Shown here piece after piece: positions 1 through 11,912 of a stretch of 64,000 nucleotides of DNA (positions are counted from its first letter, which is position 1; every line of letters begins with the position of its first letter). Under the pieces are notes generated by a model that was not told the DNA's origin, made no database searches, and was given only the letters and a program-made list of their open reading frames with translations. This DNA comes from Anas platyrhynchos. Lineage: Eukaryota > Chordata > Aves > Anseriformes > Anatidae. The translations under genes and the position numbers were made by a program. Location of the stretch: contig NC_092588.1 in assembly GCF_047663525.1 (NCBI RefSeq), forward strand, positions 92,377,501-92,441,500, read 5' to 3'.

Positions 1-638
1 GTGTGCTTGCAGCCCAGAAGGCCAACTGCATCCTGGGCTGTATCAACGGAGGGGGGGCCAGCAGGTCAAGGGAGGGGATTGTGCCCCTCTGCTCTGCCCT
101 CATTAGGCCCCATTTGGAGTGCTGCATCCAGGGCTGAGGCCCCCAGCACAAGAAGGATGTGGAGCTGTTGGAGCAGATCCAGAGGAGGGCCACAAATATA
201 ATCAGAGGGCTGGAGCACCTCTCCTATGAAGAAGGTCTGAGAGAGCAGGGGCTGTTCAGCCTGGAGAAGAGAAAGCTCTGGGGAGACCTCTTTGTGGCCT
301 TTCAGTACTTAAAGGAAGCTTATTAAAAAAGATGTAAAGGGACTTTTTACTCAAGCACATAATGACAGGACAAGGACAATGTTTTTTAACTAAAAGAGGG
401 GAGATTTAGATTAGATGTTAGGAGGAAATTCTTTACTCTGAGGTGGTGAGGCACTGGAACAGGCTGTCCAGAGGTGTGGATGCCCCATCCCTGGAGGTGC
501 TCAAGGCCAGGCTGGATGGGGCCTTGGGCAACCTGGTCTAGTGAGAGGTGTCCCTGCCCATGACTGGGAGGTTGGAACTGGGTGATCTTTAGGGTGCCTT
601 CCAACCCAAGCTGTTCTATGATTCTGTGATTCTATGAA
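1..638 (+). mobile_element. CR1 LINE, 3' part, decayed
   Basis: This is the 3' part of a CR1 non-LTR retrotransposon, cut by the window start. Bases 1-330 still show remnants of the C-terminal ORF2 region on the plus strand, matching in order the intact CR1 at 24957-26185 (the stretch around a block reading PHLE, then the region before the end of the ORF). The reading frame is broken by several frameshifts and stops. The last 35 bases carry the diagnostic CR1 terminus with repeated ATTCTRTG octamers (about 613-636). The many differences from the younger copy suggest an old insertion with no coding capacity. Confidence 0.93.
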
Positions 639-2802
639 ATGTTAAAGGCAAAGCAAGGGCAGTCATGGCATGTGCTTGGCTAAACTATTACTGAACAGTT
701 CTTTAGTAAGGGATAAAGAAACTTTGCTTGGTGAAGCAATGAGCAAGTCCCAGTGAGGAGCCTTTCCATATACTGAACATTGTATTTCACATCCGTCTGT
801 GAAATGACAGCCATCTTCTGTGCTTATGTACAGGGCTAACACATACTCATAGTACCATGACATTGCCCATTTGACAAATTTTTGGATGAACAGTGTTCCA
901 CATTTTCACAAAGAGAAAGGGCAAAATTCAGAAGGCTTGTATGTACATTAAAAAAAAAAAAAAAAAAAAAAAAGTATACTTAATAAAAACATCTGTGCTG
1001 TTGAACCAACAAAGAATTTGGTAAGTTACTTAGACACTGGTGGCCACTGCTTAGTCCGGTATTCATTGTTCCCTTGTGCTTTCACCATCTGTTTGACATT
1101 TGTTCATAGACTAAGTTTAATGGCGGGCTCTTTTTGGTGTGGTAACATTTTCACTGCTGCTCTTGCACAGTTTATAACCATAGCAGGGTTCTAGGTGCTA
1201 ACACAGGGATATCTAGGGGCACATTTTTTCTTGACACTGCTGATCTAGATTAAGACCCCCACAAATTTTATTATGTTCCAAGAATTAGGTTTGTCTCTCC
1301 TTCTTCTATCTGCATAGGAATCAGTGATTTAAAAATTTGGAAAATTTTAAAAGCTGGAATCAGTTTTTTAAAATTTAAATTTTAAAATTTTATTTTTTGG
1401 GGGGATATATTTCCCACCTGCCCTTCCACCTAAGTCCCGTATTAAGCCAAAGCTACTTGGTCTCTTTCAGCTACTGTACATTAAACACATTATCATAGCA
1501 TCTGTTGTCAGTAGCTGACACATCTTGCTATGCTGGGATGGATCACAGTGCATATGGATGGTATTTACTGCTGAATAGGTAGAGGGAGAGAAGGGGATGA
1601 ACGGACAGAAAATTGTGAGCTCTCCAACTCTCAAAGCCAGAGGATTTAAAATCAGTAATTCTTTTGTCTTCCTCTGCCTTCTAAAATGCCTATTGACAAG
1701 TCAGTGAAAAGAGTGACCTTGACCTCCTATTGTCCCCTTGCCTTTGTGTTTAAATATCTGAGGACCTTTCTGTATTGCACATTGTTATTTAGGCAGAAGT
1801 AAGCTTTTTGTTGGGCTTTGTGAGGCCAAAAACCACAGCCTGTACCAGGCCCTCTTTCACAGCCTGGGCCCCATGGGGCTTGTCTTCAGAAACATCTCCT
1901 CGGACAGATCAGAGATCTCTGCCACTTACTCATCTGGTGCCCCCAGCACACTGTAGCATGGTAGATTTGCAATGGGGCTTAGCAGAAGGCTCAGATCATC
2001 ACCAGCTGGACACTGCCTGGGGCCAAGGGCAGTTCCTGGCCTTGGGATCAGCTTGTACACCTCCAACATACAGCCCTCAGTCGCGGGTTCAACCTTCTTC
2101 ACCATGATCTTCAGCCTCACTGGTGCTAGCCAGCTTGCTTCATGTCTCAAAGTCTGCTATCCTCATATGGCTCTTCCTGCATAGCCCTGGGTAGGAAAAA
2201 GCACAGACTCCACGTGTGAGCCTTCACATGGTGTTTTCAGGGCCTCGGTCTGAGAAGAATAGCAGGCAAGTGTTGCCTGTTGCAGTTGTTGCTGTTTTAG
2301 CTATTTGTTTCTTTAATGTCCTCTAATAATAAGTGCTAGGTATTCCTAAGAAAGAAGCGGCATGAAGAAAGGGGTGAAAATATAATCGTTTGCTAGCACA
2401 TATTTACTCTTCACTGGAACTGTAATGTAGGTTGATTACTTCTCTTGTTGTTTAGTTTGAGGCTACTTCAAGTTTCCTAGCAGGTTGTATTTTATTTCCT
2501 TTTGGCTCTCAATAGTGTGTGCTGTTCTGAAGCATCTTTAAGAAAAAAATCATTTTGTTTAGCATATTATATCCACCCCATGAGACTTTAGTCACTGTGT
2601 ATATACTAACAGTTAAATGGGATGCAGAGAAATCCCAAGTAGTGTAGACATTCTTAACACATGCCTTAACCAACTTCTACTAATGTCCTTTCCAGATTAT
2701 TGAGAAAGAGATGTAAAAAATTTAAGTCAAACAAGGGAATTAATAAATTAAATATTTTACTATGAAAATCCTAATTTATGACAACCTCTGTTCCAGAGGG
2801 AC
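639..2802. other. Non-coding interval, no gene seen
   Basis: AT-rich single-copy sequence. It holds a run of 24 A at 950-973, a 22-bp perfect AT palindrome at 1366-1387, and a GC-richer island at about 1805-2185. That island is open in short frames on both strands but matches no family I recognise. No splice-bounded exon with a convincing product was found. Confidence 0.6.
950..973 (+). repeat. Poly-A run (24)
   Basis: Uninterrupted A homopolymer. It does not abut the CR1 end at 638, and CR1 does not use poly-A tails, so it is probably a simple repeat rather than a retrocopy tail. Confidence 0.9.
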
Positions 2803-3131
2803 TGTGGTGAAATGACCACATGGACACCAGGGTATCTTTAGGGATCAATAACTTCAACAAACACTTTATTGAGGGCAGGCTTCCTTCTTATACCAGTAGC
2901 TCTACAAGCGGTACTTTCCCACTAGCTATTCATTGTCCGGCGACAGCAAACATTTAGCAACTCCCATGTCTTAAGGGTTGGAGAACAGGCAGTTTGAGAC
3001 AGCAAGGCATCTCATGAATCAGCCTTTTTTGTTCCTTCCAACTTGTTTACGTTCCTCATGGCCTCCTTGTTAAGAGTCTGATGGTATCACCAACCACAGT
3101 GCTTGTCAACCCCCATGGCAATACTCCCACA
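2803..3131 (-). mobile_element. Solo ERV LTR, minus strand
   Basis: Read on the minus strand, this 329-bp block has the anatomy of a retroviral LTR. It begins TGTGGGAG and ends CCACA. It carries a TATA-type box GGTATAAG (plus-strand 2887-2894) followed about 20 bases later by an AATAAA poly(A) signal (plus-strand 2865-2870). The flanks are GGGAC on the left (2798-2802) and GGAAC on the right (3132-3136), a probable 5-bp target duplication with one mutation. No internal retroviral genes adjoin, so it is a solo LTR formed by LTR-LTR recombination. Its U3 start and TATA region align with the LTR-like segment captured inside the composite element at 28445-28800. Confidence 0.85.
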
Positions 3132-3407
3132 GGAACTTGTTTCTAATGGCAAGTCCATCAGAATCAATGGAAATTACTAATGTGTTAGGTCATATTTTTC
3201 TCTTTTCCAGGAAAGTCACCTTATCAAGAGAAACCTGAACATGTGCTGATACACTCTCCCAAACTGGATCTGAAGTCAGCCAGCCTGCACTTTGCCTGTA
3301 ATTTTGAGCACTCATTATCATCCTATCAGAGTTTCTGCATGTCTGAAGAGGAGAAGTTGAGGCAACTGTGCAAAGGGGCAGCAAAGAGCAGAACCAGGTG
3401 AGGAGAC

Positions 3408-3984
3408 TGTCCTGGTTTCAGTTAGGACAGAGTTAATTTTCCTCCTAGTAGCTGGTAGGGTGCTATGTTTTGGATTAGGATGAGAAGAGTGCTGATAACA
3501 TGCTGATGTTTTAATTGTTGCAGAGCAGTGCTTACACCAAGCCAAGGACGTTTCAGCTTCTCACTCTGTCCTGCCAGTGGGCAGGCTGAGGGTGCAGCAA
3601 GAGCTGGGAGGGGATAAAACCAGGACAGCTGACCCAAACTGGCCAAAGGGGTATTCCATCCCATATGAGATCATGTTGAACAATATATAGGGGTGGCTAG
3701 CCAGGGTTGGGAGGCCAGCTGCTCGGGGTTAGGCTGGGCATTGGTCAGTGGGTGGTGAGCAATTGCATTGGGCATCACTTGTTTCGTACACATTATTAGT
3801 AGTAGTACTATTATCATCATTATTGTTATTATTGTTATTACTATTTTCCTGTCTTAATGAACTGTCTTTATCTCAACTCACAGGCTTTACTTTCCCATTT
3901 CTCTCCCCCATCCCAGAGAGGGAGGGGGGAGGGTGAGCAAACAGCTGTGTGGTGTTTAGCAGCCAGCCAGGTTAAACCACAACA
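3408..3984 (+). mobile_element. Solo ERVL-type LTR
   Basis: A 577-bp solo LTR. It begins TGTCCTGGTTTC and ends AAACCACAACA, with imperfectly inverted ends. It is flanked by a perfect 5-bp target duplication GAGAC at 3403-3407 and 3985-3989, the length typical of avian ERVL. A TATA box (TATATA, 3684-3689) and an impure ATT/TTA-rich stretch in the 3' half (about 3797-3846) fit the LTR family that I recall as one of the commonest in bird genomes. It holds no gene; short ORFs across it are incidental. CpG dinucleotides are nearly absent, consistent with an old, methylated copy. Confidence 0.93.
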
Positions 3985-4734
3985 GAGACAAAGTGAGATG
4001 TCAGGTGGGAATGTTGGAGGTAGCATTTTCATGACCAGCTCTGGAAGGATTTTCAGACAACTTAGCTTAAGTGCCTAAAAGCTTTGCTGAACTGTGTCAA
4101 GGAGAAAAATCAGTAAAGAATGTGTTAATAGAGAGAAAATGCCTGAGCAGTGTAGTGTGACCACACTATGGCTCTGTTGCTGGGTCAGGAGGGTGTCTAC
4201 ATGAAATTTCCTATTATAGATTGCCAGGCTGGAATGACAATTTGTTTGTAAATTATGTTTTCATGCCAGATTAAGCCAGACTGAAGCACTCTGATACAAA
4301 TTGTGAAGAATAGTCTTGTAATACCTCCAATTCAGGCAACACACAAAAAGGCAAGTCAGTTTCTGTATTTTTATTTGATTGTGTTTAAACCAGTATTGAC
4401 AATGTCGAGTCACAGATTTGCAGCCGTTGGGATTGCCAGTGCTGAATTGGAGACCTTCTGCCTTAAAAGCACATGTATGGAGCTAATCAGATAGGAAACA
4501 ATATGCACAGGCTGTGTTCTGCATTCTTAGCAGAAACCAAAGAGGATGTCTTCAAAGTACAATTAGCACAGCATGTATATTATGCCTCCTGGACTATTAA
4601 ATGTTAAATTCTGTAAGAGCTAGACCAAGCTCATGGGCATATATATATGATATAAACATCACAGTAAAGTTGATTTCTCTTTGTCTGGATACAGTGAAGA
4701 AATTTGAAGTTAAGGCATTATTAGTGCTGGTTTA

Positions 4735-4736
<2 letters not shown>

Positions 4737-4781
<45 letters not shown>
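4737..4781 (+). repeat. Poly-T run (45)
   Basis: Uninterrupted homopolymer of 45 T, followed by CTGTAGGATT. It is the longest homopolymer in the window and its length is likely polymorphic. Confidence 0.95.
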
Positions 4782-5309
4782 CTGTAGGATTATAATTTGA
4801 TGTTCATTTAGCATTTTCTATTCAAATCTGTGGACAGCCCTTTATACTGTATTTTCCTGGAGTATTTAAGCTGCTGTCTACTGTTGCATTACTTTTCTCA
4901 GAGACAATGTAACTTACATTATATAACAATATAATTATTAGAGTATAGAACTAAGTCTGTTTAGTGAAACATACAGGTCTTTAATGAACACTGGATTTTT
5001 ACTTCATTAGAGGAGCAAAAGTGGTTCTTATTTTAATTAGGAATTTCTTTGGATACTAGAAGGGCTTTTAACAGAGGCTACATTTTTGGGGACCTTTGAA
5101 CTCCAGTTAAAGACCATTATTTTGTGTTACCATTTCACCCATGGAGAGGTTATCATCTTATCATCTTGGCACAAACACTGTGAATGTCCTGAGGTATTTC
5201 CAGGGAAACACTTTGGGAAAGTCAGAGCAGCTGTAAAGAAATCTAAAGCAAATAGACGACAGAACAGGAGAAAATGGGTTGAAAGGAACAGAAAAAAAAA
5301 TGGATAAAA

Positions 5310-5310
<1 letters not shown>

Positions 5311-5390
<80 letters not shown>

Positions 5391-5394
5391 TAAT
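5311..5394 (+). repeat. (TAA)n microsatellite, about 28 units
   Basis: A pure trinucleotide array of TAA, uninterrupted for about 84 bases. It is embedded in purine-rich sequence that continues to about 5590. Confidence 0.95.
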
Positions 5395-5937
5395 GATTTG
5401 GAAGATGGCTGAAGTACTTTGAAAGACTGAGGAGAAAAAGGAAAAAAGTTAAAAAAAATAAAACAACAAAAAAAGAGAAAGATTAAATGTAGAAAAAAAG
5501 GAAAGAATGAAAAATAAGAGGGAAAGCAAATGAATGATGGGAAAGGAAAAAGGAAAAGTGGATGGATATGTAAAGGAATATAGAGAGAGGTTATGTCCTT
5601 AGCATTGTCATGCAGGCATTACATGAGTTTTAACAATAACTTCAAAGTGCACTAGGAAAAAAAAAAAAAAGCATTTGGCTCTGGATTACAAAGATATTGT
5701 GTCAATTTTCAGAAGTCTGAAGCCATAGGTAGATCTATGTGGTTCAGAGCTGATGATGTCAGATTTTGGAAACAGGCTTGTGAGGTGTTCTGCGTATTTT
5801 AAGCAGAAAACAGATACACTGTTGAGCCAGGGAACAAGATGAAGGATGTTGATTCCACAGGTCTTAGCCAGCACAGTCAATGACCCCAAAGATAAGCGAG
5901 TAAAAGAGTACGCATAGATAAGGGAACCGGGAAGAAC

Positions 5938-6291
5938 TGTCTTGACTGCTGGAGTCTGTCAAAGAAAGAAAGGGTCAGGAATTTAGCAGCAAAGAAGACT
6001 CCTGGCCTTCAGCAAAAGACCACCAGAGTATGCTGGATGTACTCAAGGACTCCAGTACACATGTGAATAGGGGTGGGAACCTATGTTAATGATTCTTGAT
6101 GAATATATAAGAGACTTACAGGAAATGAAACGAATATGTATTTGTCCCACTAATAGAAGCACCCTGCCAGTAACTCTGGGTGTGTGTGTGTTAGGTGGAG
6201 CGATCCCCCACACACTGGGCGCCGTAATAAAGAATGCCCGCTTAATAACTATGGTTATTAAGTTTTCACTGTGTCACTGTGACCAGTGCCA
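5938..6291 (+). mobile_element. Probable solo ERV LTR
   Basis: A TATA box (GAATATATAAGAG, about 6101-6113) lies about 80 bases before an R-like block GTGTGTGTTAGGTGGAGC (about 6182-6199), which runs into a poly(A) signal (AATAAAG, about 6226). That order is typical of an LTR U3-R-U5. The R-like block also resembles the one in the tail of the composite element at about 29703-29750. The proposed outer limits, TGTCTTGA at 5938 and GTGCCA ending at 6291, rest on a short flanking repeat GAAC (5934-5937 and 6292-6295). They are less certain than the core. Confidence 0.7.
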
Positions 6292-6295
6292 GAAC

Positions 6296-9200
6296 TTAGT
6301 TCTTCATTTTGGCTGAGAGAATTCATATTTCATGCTTCTCTTCAAGTGAGTCAATGTTTATAGTCACAGCTCGGCCCTTCTTTAATAAATTCTAAAAAGA
6401 GAATGCAATTTGAGGTCAGTATGGCTTTGTCAGTTTGAGAAGATTTGTATTTCTGCAAAGGCATATCCAAACTTTAAAGAATACAGGCCTTACCTAGACT
6501 CATTGAACCTTCAAAATTAATCTGGAAAGATTCTTTGAAGACTGAGATCACATATTTCACAGAAAATTTTCTATCTATTATTAGGGTAGCAACTCTGATC
6601 TGCAAGATCAGGGTTGGAGAATATCTGAAGGTGTTCATAGTTTTCCTTACCATTCTTCAGCTGCTCTGAATGCTAGTTTTAAACAGCCCAGTGTGTGAAT
6701 TTCCTTTATACACAAGGACAATGATTTTTTCCCCAAAAGTTATGGCATAACTGTGTGAGTCTAGCAAAGATATGCAGCTACTAAACAGAAGGAAACTCGT
6801 TCCTGAGAAAAAAAATGCTGACATTTTTTTTTTAAGTCACAGCTCAGTGTTAAACTTTTGTAAGGTATTTTGACTTAGAAGTGCTGAGTTGCCTGTTGTA
6901 TTTATTGATTTGAAAGTATTTTTTCTTAAACTGCTCAGTTTATTTACATGTTTTAATATGTATCTAAGATCTGAACTTTAGCCTTCTGCTGTTTATAATT
7001 TAAGCTCAGATTTATTAATAAATCTGCAAACTTTTATTCTTGCTATATTAAATCATATGAAAACCTAATGTAGTTATTTTCAGAACAGTTAATTGAGACA
7101 AACCAACCATGCTTGCCTGTTAAACAAGAACTGTTATGCCCTTACAGAAAAGTTAAATTTGGGGTTGAGATAATTGTTGGTGGACTAACTATGCAAAAAT
7201 CTGTATTTAAAAAATGCATAAAAGAACATTTTCCTAAATGTACAAAGAATGGAATAGAGCATATTTCTTTGCCAACATTTTTAGATGTAATTCTGCCCAG
7301 AAGTTACTCTTTCTAAACCATTCTTTAGAGCTACACTCCTTTTTCAGTCCATTACCTTCACTTTGTCTCTTAATATGTGCTTTCCTGCTACTTTTACTGC
7401 TTTATAAGCAACTCTACTAAATAAATGCCCTAGAACCTTTCTGTATGTGTGCCTGGTATGTACTCTCCATTGGCCAGAATCTAGTGTTTTGGAACCTGCA
7501 AATTGTTCCCATCTTTTTCTCCATGAAATAATTTCTTATGTTTGTTCATTTCCAAATTAAGAACACTTGTTAAATCATTACTTTTCAATAGAATTTTAGC
7601 AAATCGTGATGGTACAATGAAAATCTCTGTTATGTGTTACTGTCTTTTCAAAATAAATTATCTCTATGAATATTTGTTAGCAGTTTTGCAACAACTTCTC
7701 TCAACTCTTTCTATTAAAAGAATCAGAAGGGAGGGCTGAGCTTTACAATAAAGCTGTGACTGAACTCTGGGTAAAACACTGGTCTGGACAGGTCTGGTTG
7801 TGAACATCATCAGATTGAGAATCCCTTCCCATATCCCTTCCAAAGCCAGTTGCTGAATTGTTTCATGCTTTAGTTCACAAGATAAGAATGCAAACAATCA
7901 TTTTCTCCTGTTACTTGCATTGCCCTTTTAAACACTGTACTCTTTCCCATAAATATTTCCAGAATTTAAGCCTTAGTTTATCTTTGGTTGTCTTGTACCT
8001 GTATCTAAAAGCACATTTATCACAGATATTCCAAGGCAGTTCTTTGTGCTGCTGTAATATAAGGTCACTGTAGTTTTCATTTTCTCAGGAAAATGTTAAG
8101 GTGGTGACAGATGAAGTTCGGATGGTTCTGAAGTCAAGTTAAGCACAGAAGAGTTCAGGCATATAAATGAGTGTCCTGAGAATATTTTACCTACCTGGAG
8201 TATACTTAGGTACAGGCTTCCTCAAGAGGTAATCTCTCCTGTTTCAGACCTAGGTAGCAATGCCACAAGACCAGACCATCTCTGACGTACGATAATTTCA
8301 GGTTTTGGTATTGGTTGAGATTCAGTGGGAATGCTTAAATGCAGTATACCAGTAAAATAAATAAACCATTTAGTTAACTTAATTCAGTGTTCCTCTCTCT
8401 ACCTGCTTTAGTATAGGGTTGATATTTTTCCCTGTCAGGACTGCAGTGCATTTTAATTAATGTTGGGAACACTTGTGGAGTGTATGTGTACTTCATGACC
8501 ACTTCAACTTTAATGCTTTTATGCTTTTACTTCTATTACAGCATCATTGTTCTTGTTGGGAAATGGAAAAGAACTATAAAATATACCTGTGCAGAATACT
8601 TAGTTTTTAGACTTTGAAACTGTTTTCTCTAAATCTCTGCAGCTTTTTAAATACCTCAACATGCTGCTGTACAAGCAAAGCTTTTTTTTTTTTTCTTAAG
8701 CAGAACCTAACAGTTCATCATGCTTTTGAATAACAAATGGTTGATCATGTATCTTAATTGCAAGAGCAAATTGAAGGCAGTTGTAGTATTCATCAAAATA
8801 AATCATGTATTAGTTAACTAATGAAAAAGTCAACAGACAGAAGAATAATGCCACAGCACTGTTAATAAACATCAGGGAAAATTCTTAGCTGGTGTAAATC
8901 AGCATAGCTTTGGTCTCTTCAGCTGAATTGTGCTGAAAGACACCAGGTAAAGATCCACTGACCTTTTTTTTCAGTAAACATGTGAAGAATTATGCACAGT
9001 ATTTTTGCATTGAGAAGTTAGGGGCTGACATTCTTTGATACTTGCTATTAAAATGATGCTTTTTATCTGTTTTTTCAGAAAAGAAAAAAAAAAAAAAAGA
9101 AAGAAAAAAAAAAGTTACTCACATAATGGGAGACTTCTACTTCCTTTCTAGAGAAACAATGTGATTTGTGATTCCCATTATCCAAACCAGTTTGATATGC

Positions 9201-10770
9201 TTAGGTACAGACATTAAATGTCTGGGATCAGAAAGTTCAATTATTAAGTGAAGTAAGGAGCTGTAAGGCTGCAGGTGTAACATTTTGAGATCTAGCTAGA
9301 TAAAAGATTAAAGGCCAGGGTTATTCAGTGTACAAGAGGAAAAACATTTCACACATAAGATAATGATTTACTTTTAGAGCAGGAGGGCAATAGCCATTTT
9401 TGGTGCAGTGCTGGTTTGCGTATATTGAAATGTTTTCTCTGAACACTACTTGGGTCTCTGGTTTTTATTGTTTTTGCTTCTTGAGAATCTCTCCAAGCAG
9501 GTGCTTTCCAGGTGTACAAAGTTCTCATCACTCAAATACTGACCAGTAAACAGGGGTCAGAGGAAGAAAGTAACGACATAGATTTTCTATAGGAATCAAT
9601 ACATTTTGCTATAAAGACAGCAGGGCAGAAATGGTTTTTGAAGCAGAGAGAGAGAACAGAACGCAGAGGCAGTTTCAATGTAAATTAATAAAGGTCAAGT
9701 GATGCAGAGAGGGACCATGGAAGGGGTGCCACATGATGACTCTTCAAGGGTGTGATAAAAGGACAGGAAGAGCTCAGAAGTGGGGCAGAATAGAGGTAAT
9801 AGGGAGGGCAAATCTGTTGAGGTGCAGTAGCCACACGATTTAAAAAGACGTTCAATACATTTGAGTATATACCAGCACTTGCTATAAAACCTTTATTTGG
9901 AAAACAAAACCAAAAAAAAAACAACAGCCAAATGCTAGAAAATTAGGAAATGCCAGATTTCTGCGAGCTATGCTGCTTTGAGTCTGTTCCCATGCTCTCA
10001 TGCTGGCTACAGGATAATGTAAGGGCCCTGTGGGGGGAAAAAAAATTATTACATGCAAAATTTGAAGAAAGTAACAGTATACATAGAGGTGGACAGTCAT
10101 TTTCAGTGAAGGGAGGTGTGCTAAAGCACTTTAACACGGAGAAATTTAGAGTGAACACATAGAAGGACTTTAGGGGTGCGGCTAAGGGTTTATTTAACCC
10201 AGGATTCTGTCTCCATACATAATAATGTATAGAATAATCCTTGCCCTGGAATGTTGTTCAAGTATCTATCTGCACAATCAAGTGGGCAAAACATGTACTA
10301 CATTTCTTCTTTTTTACCAAAGCCTATACAAGTATACCTTGTGACAGTTAACAAGAGAGAAGATTGAGGAAAAACAGGCTGATATACCTTCCATTCACCA
10401 TTCAGATCACATATATTTATGACCTTGAGTTTAAGCAATGGACTTTTCAAAAGATATACTTGGCTGCTTTGACCACTCATTCTCAAGAACTTCTGATTTC
10501 AGTGCATGCCATTGTCAGTGACTAGCTGTCAATACCTGGTGAAAAAATATGTTCAGATGATTTGCCGTCTATTAATATGTGATTTGTGAACATACAAAAT
10601 AGGCGGTATTATCAAGCCATTGACAATTGAAATCATCTATGAAAGAACATGAACTTCTGAGACAGTTCAGTGAAATCAATGACCAAGTCTCAAAGATACC
10701 TTGTTTTAAGATCATCTGCATGACAGATTATTTTTATCTGTTTGCAAATGACTATTCAAATAATTTCAGC
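6296..10770. other. Non-coding interval
   Basis: AT-rich unique sequence with small poly-A/T tracts (about 8682-8695, 9078-9113). No repeat-family ends, RNA genes or plausible exons were recognised. All ORFs are short and have random-looking composition. Confidence 0.55.
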
Positions 10771-10801
10771 GTTGCGTAAGTGTTGCGTAAGTGTTGCGTA
10801 A
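10771..10801 (+). promoter_or_regulatory. Three phased TTGCGTAA bZIP-type motifs
   Basis: An 11-bp unit GTTGCGTAAGT occurs at 10771 and 10782, and a third, shortened copy at 10793. Each contains TTGCGTAA (10772-10779, 10783-10790, 10794-10801). This fits the TTRCGYAA pattern bound by C/EBP and PAR-bZIP factors. Spacing of 11 bp puts the sites roughly one helical turn apart, on one DNA face. CpG is rare in this window, so three retained CpGs in 31 bases stand out. Function is inferred only; chance slippage of a short unit is the alternative. Confidence 0.4.
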
Positions 10802-11885
10802 TCATGATAATTTGTGTCAGAGAAAACTAGCAGACTCATTTAATTGTCCTTTTGTCCTTTCCTCATATATCAGAAGGTTTTGAGTTGTTTATATCCCTTT
10901 TTCTTTTGCACAAAAGGGAAATGTTTTAGACAGTTGTAGTAACTGATGTTTGTGTGAAGAGTAGCCCTGATGGTGTTTGTCTATCTTGAAAGCTCCTTGT
11001 GGCTGTAGGGCTCCTCCACTCTTGAAACAGAAACAATACCCTGTGACTTAGGCAATCAATCACACAGCATGAATAATGAGCAAACACTCAAAGCAACAGT
11101 CACATTTGCATAAGCTATTCACTCAGTATGTTTGAATAACCACCAAATTAATGAAAATCAAAAGGAGTCCATGGATCATTTGCCAACATGAAGAAGGGCT
11201 AAAACCACTGAACAGATAGCTCACTGAAAACAATGTACATGGCACTGTCTTTCCATAAGGAAAAAGAGGAGGCAGATCAGAGTAAAAATTGCTAGAAGAA
11301 CCTCTTCTTGCCACCCCTAACAGGGTTTCTTTTATAAGTAGTTCCTCCAAATCACTGTTTCATCCTGTGATCGTTTTTTTCCAAAGCAATAGAAATAAAT
11401 AAACAAACAAACAAAGTTGGGACCCCCTGATCCTAGCAGCAAAGTAGGAGGAAAAGCAAGTAATTAAAAACATGGGTTTAATTGATTTTTTGCAGGTGGA
11501 GAACCAGATGTAAACATTATCAGGAAATATTGGTTTCCAGAGATGCCTGTGCTAATCAGTTTTTGTTTATGGTACAGTAGATGCCTGGTAAAATCATTTA
11601 TATGCAGGTCTCTAGTTGCATTCAAAACAGGGCAGTTTTGAAGCAAACTCAGAAAGAAATGTATTTGCATTTTGTCAGTTTGATTTCTCTTATTTCTCTT
11701 CTTGTTGTAGAAAGTGCTAGCAATCCTCTGCCAGGAGTCTATATTCAATTTCAAGAAAGTAAACTTTTCCAGCTGTCACAGCTGAAGGAAGAAACTAAAA
11801 TCAATGGATAGCTTATCAGGAGGTGATTTTCACTTTGCTGCTCCTGCCACAGGTTTCCCAATCCTTGGGAACCCTTTTTTTCATT

Positions 11886-11912
11886 AAAAAAAAAAAAAAA
11901 AAAAAAAAAAAA
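11886..11912 (+). repeat. Poly-A run (27)
   Basis: Uninterrupted A homopolymer in unique sequence. Confidence 0.9.

Larger units (their letters stand above)
3990..5933. other. Non-coding interval
   Basis: Single-copy AT-rich DNA containing a 45-base T run (4737-4781), a long TAA array (5311-5394) and an A-rich purine stretch at about 5415-5590. Nothing resembles an exon or RNA gene. Confidence 0.6.

Noticed and set aside
4737..4781. Poly-T as the tail of a minus-strand processed retrocopy
   Set aside because: No gene-like body or target-site duplication was seen next to it, and CR1 machinery in birds rarely makes poly-A-tailed retrocopies.
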